A stretch of 5,550 bases of DNA from an uncultured Lachnospiraceae bacterium (GTDB lineage: Bacteria > Bacillota > Clostridia > Lachnospirales > Lachnospiraceae), in assembly GCA_934351705.1 (NCBI GenBank), contig CAKRJK010000122.1, forward strand, positions 1 through 5,550, given 5' to 3'. Both the position numbers and the translations under genes were made by a program. Below the pieces are notes generated by a model. The model was not told the origin of the DNA. It saw only the letters and a list, made by a program, of their open reading frames with translations, and did no database searches. Shown one piece after another: positions 1 to 5,550 of the stretch (position 1 is its first letter; each line of letters opens with the position of its first letter).

Positions 1-1
1 A

Positions 2-226
2 GACAAGCTTGAGTTAGAACTTGAAGCCAAAGAGCGTGAGATATACAATCTCAAACATGATTTAATCTCCAATCAGGTGCAGACCGAGAGCAACACCAAA
101 CGATTGGAAGAACTTGAGGCAGAGAACAAAGAATTGCTGTTAAACAAAGCAAAATTAGAAGCCTCTTTGGAAGATTCTCTGTTGGGAAAAGTCAAACCAA
201 TGACAGCAAAAGACGAAAAACAGTAA
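2..226 (+). CDS. zapA: Cell division protein ZapA-like, C-terminal part (5' end outside window)
   Basis: The last 74 residues of a protein whose start lies upstream of the window; the stop is TAA at 224-226. The visible part is almost entirely charged and leucine-rich (Glu/Lys/Leu) with heptad-like spacing, as in a long coiled coil, and ends in a short Lys-rich tail. The segment REIYNLKHDLIS resembles the coiled-coil half of clostridial ZapA. In that family an N-terminal FtsZ-binding head is followed by a coiled coil that drives dimer and tetramer formation, and the protein bundles FtsZ filaments at the division ring. The head domain is not visible, so the name depends on the resemblance of the tail and on the cell-wall genes downstream. 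Any cytoplasmic coiled-coil protein (for example a DivIVA-like one) is a weaker alternative. A hairpin follows 6 bases after the stop. Confidence 0.62.
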   Translation, partial: DKLELELEAKEREIYNLKHDLISNQVQTESNTKRLEELEAENKELLLNKAKLEASLEDSLLGKVKPMTAKDEKQ

Positions 227-230
227 GGAG
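225..230 (+). promoter_or_regulatory. SD-like AAGGAG, displaced from the U32 start by a hairpin
   Basis: AAGGAG begins inside the stop codon of the upstream gene. It is the only good Shine-Dalgarno match before the ATG at 270, but it lies 39 bases away, well outside normal range. The 27-base hairpin at 233-259 falls between them. If the hairpin is folded, only 2 bases before it plus 10 after it remain as single-stranded spacer, which is close to usable. This bridging role is inferred; the sequence shows only the arrangement. Confidence 0.4.
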
Positions 231-232
231 AC

Positions 233-265
233 AAAGGACAGAGTAAACGCCTGTCCTTTCTTTTA
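233..265 (+). terminator. Hairpin plus T-run: possible intrinsic terminator or attenuator
   Basis: AAAGGACAG (233-241) pairs perfectly with CTGTCCTTT (251-259), giving a 9-bp stem with a 9-base loop, followed by CTTTTA. Stem GC is moderate and the T-run is short and interrupted by one C, so it would be a leaky terminator at best. It sits 6 bases after the upstream stop and ends only 10 bases before the ATG of the U32 gene. No clear separate promoter for that gene is visible, so partial read-through is likely. It could instead be mainly a leader structure affecting translation of the U32 gene. Confidence 0.5.
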
Positions 266-269
266 TCAT

Positions 270-2459
270 ATGGGAAAGATTGAATTATTGGCACCTGCGG
301 GAGCCTATCAGACACTAAAAGCCGTCACACAGGCAGGTGCGGATGCCGTTTATCTGGGTGGAAGTGCTTTTGGTGCAAGAGCGTATGCAAATAACTTTAC
401 AAAGGATGAACTCTTAGATGCGATTGATTACATGCACCTTCACGGAAAGAAGCTGTATCTGACCGTCAACACACTTTTAAAAGAGCGTGAGATCAATGAA
501 CAGCTTTACGATTACCTTCTGCCGTATTATGAACAGGGCTTGGATGCAGTCATCGTACAGGATTTCGGGGTAATCTCTTTTTTGAGGGAGGCTTTTCCGC
601 TTCTCGATATTCATGCAAGCACACAGATGACGATTACCGGTGCAGACGGTGCGGCATTTTTACTGGATCAGGGGGTAAAACGCATTGTCACCTCCAGGGA
701 GTTATCTTTAAAAGAGATTCGTAAGATCAAAGACGAAACAGGTGCGGAGATTGAGAGCTTTGTACACGGAGCGTTGTGCTACTGCTATTCGGGACAATGC
801 CTTTTAAGCAGTATGTTAGGCGGACGAAGCGGCAACAGAGGACGCTGTGCACAGCCTTGCCGGCTTGCCTACGAAGTACTTGATTCACGTAAGAAATCAT
901 TATCCAAAGAACCGACTTATCTTCTGAGTCCGAAGGATTTGTGTACCATTGAGCTGATCCCGGAGCTTGCACAGGCAGGAATTGACTCTTTTAAGATTGA
1001 AGGCAGGATGAAGCAGACAGAGTATGCAGCGGGGGTAACCTCCGTTTACCGCAAATATCTTGACCGCTATGAGGCGGACGGAGCAGAGGCGTTTTCCGTT
1101 TCCAAAAATGATTACCGGATACTTCTTGATCTGGGAAATCGAAGCGGCTTTACGGACGGCTATTATAAACGTCACAACGGTGCGGAAATGATTACCTTCA
1201 ACAAACCCGGACATGAGAAGTCCAAACATTCCGCAAACGATTCTGTATCCACGACAACACAAGAGAATTTGCAGGAAAAAATTAAGGGAAAGTTAATACT
1301 CTCAAAAGGAGAATATGCTACACTTACAGTAACGTATCAAGACCTTGCGATCACGGTTTTGGGAGAAACGGTGCAGGAGGCAAAAAGCAAGCCGCTCTCC
1401 GAGGCGGACGTAAGGCAGAAAATGAATAAAACGGGCAATACGCCATTTGTTTTTGAGTCACTTGAGATTGTGATGGACAAGGATTCCTTCATTCCGATCG
1501 GACAGTTGAATGCTCTGAGAAGAAACGCTTTGGAGCAGATTAGCGAGCAGAGATTAACCTCCTACCGGCGAAAAGAAAACAGCAGTTTTTTGCAAAAGCA
1601 TGAACCGATCGTGGCAAAAAGTAACACATCCCCGGATGTCCGCGTATCACTGGAATCCTTAAAACATCTGGATTTCATCTGTGAGCAGGAGTTTGTCACG
1701 GGAATCTATGTTGATGCAACGGCGGTTTTATCCGGACAAGGCATCTCCGGCTTAGAGGATATCTGCAAGAAAATACAACAGGCAGAAAAAGAGTGTTACT
1801 TAATGCTCCCATTCATTTTTCGGGAGCGGACACGAAACGCGTACGAGCGTCTTTGGGCTTCCTTGTCAAAGATTCCGTTCGACGGTATGCTGATCCGCAA
1901 TTATGAGGAACTCGGATTTTTACAAAAACATCAATACGGCGGCAGGATTCACGCCGACAGCAATCTCTATGCATATTCCAACAGAGCTCATGCGGCATTT
2001 CAAAACGTGGGAATCACACAGGATACGGTTCCGTTGGAATTAAACTCCAAAGAATTGCTGCACAGGGATTGCTCGGGGAGCGAACTTTTGCTCTACGGTA
2101 CGATTCCATTGATGGTAACAGCCGGATGTGTTGCAAAAAGTCTCGGCGTCTGCAAAAAAGAAAATCAGTCTTTTTATCTAAAAGACCGCTATGAGAAAGA
2201 ATTTTTGATAAAAACCGACTGCCAAAACTGCTATAATCTCATATACAACAGCACACCGCTGGCACTCTTTGGAATGTCAAAAGAGGTAAAGGCGCTGCAT
2301 TGTGGCTCTTACCGGCTGCATTTTAACACCGAGAACAGACAGCAGATACAAAAAATCCTGACGCTGTTCCGGCGTGTGTATCTGGAGGGAGAGGTTCTTC
2401 AAAAAGATGCGATTGATTTTGCATATACCAACGGACATATGAAACGAGGAGTAGAATAA
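270..2459 (+). CDS. Large U32 family protein ("peptidase U32"; RlhA/TrhP-like, DUF3656-type)
   Basis: The protein has 729 residues and starts MGKIELLAPAG, the classic N-terminus of U32 proteins, which fixes ATG 270 even though no SD lies close by. The N-terminal TIM-barrel-like U32 domain spans about 1-305. It contains the full U32 signature at 162-180 (E162, F164, G167, C170, G175, C177, S180), then C193, C197, C225 and KIEGR at 242-246. By comparison with UbiU, C170, C177, C193 and C225 are good candidates for a 4Fe-4S site. A polar linker (about 310-335) leads to a DUF3656/collagenase-type domain (about 339-425, ending in LNALRRNALEQI). A second barrel-like half (about 455-729) carries C620, C628, C651 and C654. 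Family members RlhA and TrhP hydroxylate 23S rRNA C2501 and tRNA U34 in an iron-dependent way. This protein is somewhat longer than E. coli RlhA (about 650-670). The RNA target is unknown here, and protease activity is an old label that I would not rely on. The SEDS gene follows after 7 bases, suggesting co-transcription. Confidence 0.9.
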   Translation: MGKIELLAPAGAYQTLKAVTQAGADAVYLGGSAFGARAYANNFTKDELLDAIDYMHLHGKKLYLTVNTLLKEREINEQLYDYLLPYYEQGLDAVIVQDFGVISFLREAFPLLDIHASTQMTITGADGAAFLLDQGVKRIVTSRELSLKEIRKIKDETGAEIESFVHGALCYCYSGQCLLSSMLGGRSGNRGRCAQPCRLAYEVLDSRKKSLSKEPTYLLSPKDLCTIELIPELAQAGIDSFKIEGRMKQTEYAAGVTSVYRKYLDRYEADGAEAFSVSKNDYRILLDLGNRSGFTDGYYKRHNGAEMITFNKPGHEKSKHSANDSVSTTTQENLQEKIKGKLILSKGEYATLTVTYQDLAITVLGETVQEAKSKPLSEADVRQKMNKTGNTPFVFESLEIVMDKDSFIPIGQLNALRRNALEQISEQRLTSYRRKENSSFLQKHEPIVAKSNTSPDVRVSLESLKHLDFICEQEFVTGIYVDATAVLSGQGISGLEDICKKIQQAEKECYLMLPFIFRERTRNAYERLWASLSKIPFDGMLIRNYEELGFLQKHQYGGRIHADSNLYAYSNRAHAAFQNVGITQDTVPLELNSKELLHRDCSGSELLLYGTIPLMVTAGCVAKSLGVCKKENQSFYLKDRYEKEFLIKTDCQNCYNLIYNSTPLALFGMSKEVKALHCGSYRLHFNTENRQQIQKILTLFRRVYLEGEVLQKDAIDFAYTNGHMKRGVE

Positions 2460-2466
2460 AAAATTT

Positions 2467-3903
2467 ATGGTTCATATTATTGTAGAAATTTCCAAATATC
2501 TGATGATTATCTTGTTTGCACTCTACACCTATGAGTGCTTTGCGGTATTTCGGAAACACAAATCACAGGCAAGAAAAAACAGAATATTTAACAGTCAGGC
2601 AAGTTTAATGTATTTGATACATATTGATGCGTTCCTTGTCATGTGTGCAGTCACGAAAGAGCCCAAATATATCGGGTTATATCTGATCCAGCTTATCCTG
2701 CTGATCGTGATCCAGCTTTGTTATAAGGTTTTTTACAAAAAAGCCTCGCGGCTGCTCGTCAACAATATGTGTATGCTTTTGACGATCGGTTTTATCATTC
2801 TGGCAAGGCTGAATTTTGATAAGGCGGTCAAGCAGTGTATCATTGCCGTGATTGCCATCGGAATCACTCTTTTGGTTCCGTTTATCATTCACAAGTTAAA
2901 ATTTTTCCATAAGCTGACCTGGATCTATGCGATCGTGGGACTCGCCTGTCTGGGCGTTGTCGCGGTGATGGGTGCAAGAAGCTACGGGGCAAAACTTTCG
3001 TTTACGGTTGCGGGAATCACCATTCAGCCATCCGAATTTATCAAGATTGTTTTTGTATTTTTTGTGGCATCCATGTTTTATGAATCCACAGAATTTAAGC
3101 AGGTAGTAAAAGCAACGGTGGTTGCGGCTCTGCATGTCATCATTCTGGTCGTATCCAAAGATCTTGGTGCAGCATTGATTTTCTTTATCGTATACCTTGT
3201 CATGTTGTACGTGGCAACCAGAAAACCTTCCTATGCGTTAGCGGGACTTGCCTGCGGCTCTTTGGCGGCGGTGGTGGCATACAAGCTGTTTAACCACGTC
3301 CGTGTCCGTGTGATCGCGTGGAAAGATCCGCTGGCGGTCATCGACAACGAGGGCTACCAGATCTGCCAGTCCTTATTTGCAATCGGAACCGGAGGATGGT
3401 TCGGAATGGGACTGTTTCAGGGAATGCCTGACAAAATCCCGGTGGTTGAAAGTGATTTTGTATTTGCGGCAATCTCCGAGGAAATGGGCGGTGCGTTTGC
3501 AATGTGTCTGGTGCTGGTCTGCGCAAGCTGTTATCTGATGTTTTTAAATATTGCAATGCAGATGAAAGACCAGTTTTACAAATTGATCGCACTCGGACTG
3601 GGAACGGTGTACGGCTTTCAGATATTTTTGACCATCGGCGGTGTCACCAAATTTATTCCGTCTACCGGAGTCACGCTCCCACTTGTCAGCTACGGCGGAA
3701 GCTCCCTGCTCAGTACAGTAATCATTTTTGCCATTATTCAAGGGCTTTATATTTTAAGACAGGATGAAGAGGAAAATAAAAATCATGTTGAAAAAAAGAA
3801 GAAAAAGAAAAGAAGAAGAGAAGAACCTGCAAAACCTGACAATCGAGACACTCGAACCAGAAGAAAGACGGGATTCGACGAAGAAATCGAAGACCTCCTC
3901 TAG
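2467..3903 (+). CDS. SEDS family peptidoglycan glycosyltransferase (FtsW/RodA/SpoVE)
   Basis: A 478-residue polytopic membrane protein that polymerises lipid II into glycan strands and works with a class B PBP, here the next gene. Hydrophobic segments lie at about 5-28, 44-62, 67-90, 98-114, 120-141, 151-170, 187-206, 213-229, 232-250, 255-274, 343-360, 370-392 and 400-428. The SEDS core seems to start near residue 98, so about three helices are extra at the N-terminus (E. coli RodA has 370 residues). Family motifs: GAKLSF (174-179), QPSEFIK (187-193, with E190 and K193), a GYQICQS segment (296-302), ESDFVFA (328-334, with D330 as the likely catalytic Asp, matching B. subtilis RodA D280), and STGVTLPLVSYGGSS (399-413). 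The position of B. subtilis RodA W105 appears to be S178. The tail from about 432 is cytoplasmic and rich in Lys, Arg and Glu. An SD (GAGGAG, 2446-2451) lies 15 bases before ATG 2467, rather far; Met13 has no SD. The family is certain, but the division, elongation or sporulation role cannot be told from sequence. Confidence 0.93.
   Translation: MVHIIVEISKYLMIILFALYTYECFAVFRKHKSQARKNRIFNSQASLMYLIHIDAFLVMCAVTKEPKYIGLYLIQLILLIVIQLCYKVFYKKASRLLVNNMCMLLTIGFIILARLNFDKAVKQCIIAVIAIGITLLVPFIIHKLKFFHKLTWIYAIVGLACLGVVAVMGARSYGAKLSFTVAGITIQPSEFIKIVFVFFVASMFYESTEFKQVVKATVVAALHVIILVVSKDLGAALIFFIVYLVMLYVATRKPSYALAGLACGSLAAVVAYKLFNHVRVRVIAWKDPLAVIDNEGYQICQSLFAIGTGGWFGMGLFQGMPDKIPVVESDFVFAAISEEMGGAFAMCLVLVCASCYLMFLNIAMQMKDQFYKLIALGLGTVYGFQIFLTIGGVTKFIPSTGVTLPLVSYGGSSLLSTVIIFAIIQGLYILRQDEEENKNHVEKKKKKKRRREEPAKPDNRDTRTRRKTGFDEEIEDLL
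3768..3773 (+). promoter_or_regulatory. Shine-Dalgarno candidate supporting the PBP start at 3785
   Basis: AGAGGA lies 11 bases before ATG 3785 with an A-rich spacer, inside the 3' part of the SEDS gene. The alternative ATG at 3764 has only an AGG directly abutting it, too close to act as an SD. This favours 3785, although neither site is strong, and coupling to SEDS translation is likely. Confidence 0.45.
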
Positions 3904-5305
3904 GAACCGGGAGTTTGCGGTCATTGCCTATTTCTTTCTGGCAATCTTTATTGCAACGATGGGATATTTTGCGTATTTTCAGACGGCAAAGAGTGAGGAT
4001 TTCATTAATTCTGCCTACAATGCAAGACAGGACTCTTTTTCCGGCAGCGTAATCCGCGGAAAGATTTTGGCAGCAGGCGGAGAGATTCTTGCCGAGACAA
4101 AGGTCGACGATAACGGCAAGGAAACAAGAAATTATCCGTACGGACGGGAATTTGCCCATGTGGTAGGTTACCCGACACACGGAAAACTCGGAATCGAACT
4201 GCAGGCGAACTTTAATCTGCTTCGTTCCAATACCTTTTTCCTGCAGCGTATGGTCAATGAAATTACAAACCAGAAAAATATCGGAGATAATGTATATACC
4301 ACTCTGGACGTGAATTTACAGGAGACGGCGTATCAGGCACTCGGAGATCAGGAAGGTGCAGTGATCGTCATGGAGCCTTCCACCGGAAGGATTCTTGCAG
4401 TGGTGTCAAAACCGGACTTTGATCCGAACAGCATTGACGACGACTGGGACAGCATTTCTTCGGACGAAAGCAACTCCGTATTGGTAAACCGTGCAACGCA
4501 GGGCTTGTACCCGCCGGGTTCTACCTTTAAAATTTTGACGGCATTGGAATATATGAACGAAAATTCCGATTATAACAGTTATGATTTTACCTGCAAAGGC
4601 ACTCTGACCATTGAAAATTCTGTAATTCACTGTTTCGGAAACGAAGTACACGGAAAAGAGGATTTAAAGGAATCCTTTACCAACTCCTGCAATACTTCTT
4701 TTTCCAATATCGGTGTCAGCTTAAACAAGAATTCCTATCGTGAATTTTGCGAGAGCCTGTTGTTTAACAAAACACTTCCGGGAGATATTGCAGCGAAAAA
4801 GAGCAGTTTTAAATTAGATAAGAATTCCACCACGATGCAGACCATGCAGACTGCGATCGGACAGGGCGAGACTTTGGTTTCCCCATATCATATGCTGATG
4901 ATCGTATCCTCTGTCGCAAATGACGGTGTTTTAATGACTCCGTATATCATAGACCACACCAAAAACGCAGACGGAACTACCGTAAAGCAATACGAAAAGA
5001 CAGAGTACGCAAAACTCTTATCCAAGTCACAGGCACAGATCATGCAGGAGTACATGCAGTCCGTTGTCACAGACGGTACCGCACGCGTCTTAAAGGGACA
5101 AAGCTATACCGCAGCCGGAAAAACGGGCTCTGCCGAGATCAACAGCAACGGTGACAGCCACGCATGGTTTGTGGGATATGCCTCAAAGGAAGACTCCGGA
5201 AAACCGGACATTGCGATTGCCGTCATTGCGGAGGAGGCGGGAACCGGCGGTAAAGTTGCCGCTCCGATCGCCAAGAAAGTATTTGATGCATATTATGCTC
5301 AGTAA
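3785..5305 (+). CDS. Class B penicillin-binding protein (transpeptidase, PbpA/PBP2-like)
   Basis: A 506-residue membrane-anchored D,D-transpeptidase that crosslinks peptidoglycan stems outside the membrane, the expected partner of the SEDS polymerase just upstream. A short basic cytoplasmic tail (1-43) precedes one membrane helix (about 44-66). The dimerisation (pedestal) region follows (86-160), with an IRGKIL-type motif at 90-95. The transpeptidase domain runs from about 167 to the end, with STFK (S246 nucleophile, K249), SCN (301-303) and KTG (446-448). There are no PASTA repeats. The size is close to mycobacterial PbpA (491) and smaller than E. coli PBP2 or PBP3. C270 and C283 could form a disulfide, which is inferred. 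I chose ATG 3785 because of the SD at 3768-3773; ATG 3764 would give 513 residues. No ATG, GTG or TTG in this frame after the SEDS stop would keep the membrane helix intact (the next ATG, 3959, lies inside it). The start must therefore lie in the SEDS gene, an overlap of 119 or 140 bases. Confidence 0.92.
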   Translation: MLKKRRKRKEEEKNLQNLTIETLEPEERRDSTKKSKTSSRNREFAVIAYFFLAIFIATMGYFAYFQTAKSEDFINSAYNARQDSFSGSVIRGKILAAGGEILAETKVDDNGKETRNYPYGREFAHVVGYPTHGKLGIELQANFNLLRSNTFFLQRMVNEITNQKNIGDNVYTTLDVNLQETAYQALGDQEGAVIVMEPSTGRILAVVSKPDFDPNSIDDDWDSISSDESNSVLVNRATQGLYPPGSTFKILTALEYMNENSDYNSYDFTCKGTLTIENSVIHCFGNEVHGKEDLKESFTNSCNTSFSNIGVSLNKNSYREFCESLLFNKTLPGDIAAKKSSFKLDKNSTTMQTMQTAIGQGETLVSPYHMLMIVSSVANDGVLMTPYIIDHTKNADGTTVKQYEKTEYAKLLSKSQAQIMQEYMQSVVTDGTARVLKGQSYTAAGKTGSAEINSNGDSHAWFVGYASKEDSGKPDIAIAVIAEEAGTGGKVAAPIAKKVFDAYYAQ

Positions 5306-5310
5306 TTAGG

Positions 5311-5339
5311 TTGCAAGATTGACAAAAAAAGGTTATACT
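5311..5339 (+). promoter_or_regulatory. Sigma-70/SigA-type promoter candidate for the Nudix gene
   Basis: TTGCAA (5311-5316) and TATACT (5334-5339) are separated by exactly 17 bases. The -10 matches the consensus at 5 of 6 positions and the -35 at 4 of 6. Transcription would start near 5346, giving a leader of about 30 bases with the SD at 5364-5369. A perfect TTGACA at 5319-5324 is also present, but it is only 9 bases from the TATACT. Its best 16-17-base partner is TATGCA (5341-5346), a poor -10. No terminator is visible between the PBP stop and this promoter, so upstream read-through may also supply the gene. Confidence 0.5.
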
Positions 5340-5376
5340 ATATGCAAGTGATACAACCACATCAGGAGGGATTGCT

Positions 5377-5550
5377 ATGATAGAAGCAACAAGTTGTGGT
5401 GGTGTGGTAATTTTTCGTGGCAAGATATTGCTTCTGTACAAAAATTACAGGAACAAATATGAAGGATGGGTTTTACCGAAAGGAACGGTAGAACCGGGCG
5501 AAGAGTATAAAGATACGGCGACGAGGGAAGTCAAAGAAGAGACTGGTGTC
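5377..5550 (+). CDS. Nudix hydrolase, N-terminal 58 residues (3' end outside window)
   Basis: The open frame from ATG 5377 reaches the last base of the window. A perfect AGGAGG (5364-5369) lies 7 bases upstream, so the start is firm. The visible part begins MIEATSCGGVVIF, the usual first strand of the Nudix fold, followed by WVLPKG (31-36). It carries a complete Nudix box matching GX5EX7REUXEEXGU at 36-58 (G36, E42, R50, E51, E54, E55, G57), whose glutamates bind the catalytic divalent metal. Nudix enzymes cleave nucleoside diphosphates linked to another group X. The WVLPKG-plus-box form is common among MutT/Ap4A-type members, but the substrate cannot be read from this fragment. It has its own promoter candidate and so is probably not strictly tied to the cell-wall pair. 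Confidence 0.93.
   Translation, partial: MIEATSCGGVVIFRGKILLLYKNYRNKYEGWVLPKGTVEPGEEYKDTATREVKEETGV

Noticed and set aside
900..1262. Antisense open frame of 120 codons inside the U32 gene
   Set aside because: The opposite strand encodes a strong U32 protein over the whole stretch; no SD or domain supports the antisense frame.
270..2459. True collagenase or protease function for the U32 protein
   Set aside because: The peptidase label is historical; characterised relatives are RNA hydroxylation or ubiquinone hydroxylation factors, and no standard protease active site is visible.
3504..3767. Same-strand 87-codon open frame inside the SEDS gene
   Set aside because: It lies within conserved SEDS sequence in another frame and has unordered composition; treated as a shadow.
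2503..3903. SEDS start at Met13 (ATG 2503)
   Set aside because: There is no SD before it and it would cut the first hydrophobic segment; ATG 2467 has GAGGAG upstream, though 15 bases away.
3734..4180. Antisense open frame of 148 codons across the SEDS/PBP overlap
   Set aside because: It mirrors the charged and membrane-coding regions of two well-supported genes, has a poly-Phe/Ser stretch from the purine tract, and has no recognisable family.
3959..5305. PBP start at ATG 3959, avoiding the overlap
   Set aside because: It would begin in the middle of the only membrane helix and remove the anchor that class B PBPs need.
5319..5339. Promoter made of TTGACA (5319) and TATACT (5334)
   Set aside because: The spacer is only 9 bases, far below the 16-18 needed; the TTGCAA at 5311 gives the correct 17.
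5353..5399. Hairpin that could hide the Nudix SD (ACCACA 5356-5361 with TGTGGT 5395-5400)
   Set aside because: Only about 6 bp with a loop above 30 bases; too weak to call a regulatory structure.

Overview
The window looks like a chromosomal core segment of a low-to-moderate GC Firmicute, most probably a Clostridia member of the Lachnospiraceae type. This rests on the gene order (a ZapA-like coiled-coil protein, a large U32 protein, a SEDS polymerase, a class B PBP, a Nudix hydrolase), the strong AGGAGG-type Shine-Dalgarno (SD) before the last gene, and recognisable family sequence. No database search was possible, so the taxonomic call is an inference. All genes are on the + strand and the region is densely packed. 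No tRNA, rRNA, CRISPR array, insertion sequence or gene-free stretch above 300 bases is visible.

Layout: (1) 2-226, the 3' end of a coiled-coil protein resembling clostridial ZapA; (2) 233-265, a 9-bp hairpin followed by T residues, lying between an SD-like AAGGAG and the next start codon; (3) 270-2459, a 729-residue U32 family protein with the complete U32 signature, a DUF3656-like middle and a second cysteine group near the C-terminus; (4) 2467-3903, a 478-residue SEDS (FtsW/RodA/SpoVE) glycan polymerase with additional N-terminal membrane segments; (5) 3785-5305 (alternative start 3764), a compact class B penicillin-binding protein whose start lies well inside the SEDS gene; (6) 5306-5376, an intergenic region with a good promoter candidate; (7) 5377-5550, the start of a Nudix hydrolase that runs off the window.

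The SEDS protein and the PBP form the expected two-part peptidoglycan synthase: the SEDS protein polymerises lipid II into glycan and the class B PBP crosslinks it. ZapA supports the FtsZ ring, so cell-wall and division functions flank the U32 gene. U32 proteins are now best understood as iron-dependent RNA hydroxylases or related Fe-S proteins (RlhA, TrhP, UbiU/UbiV), not proven proteases.

The points most worth a second look are: a long (119-140 nt) out-of-phase overlap between the SEDS and PBP genes, in which one purine-rich tract encodes charged cytoplasmic tails of both proteins; an A7 run and in-frame A_AAA_AAG heptamer there, where loss of one A would create a SEDS-PBP fusion; the apparent replacement by Ser of the SEDS Trp equivalent to B. 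subtilis RodA W105; and the hairpin that separates the SD from the start codon of the U32 gene. I did not find a clearly new multi-gene system.
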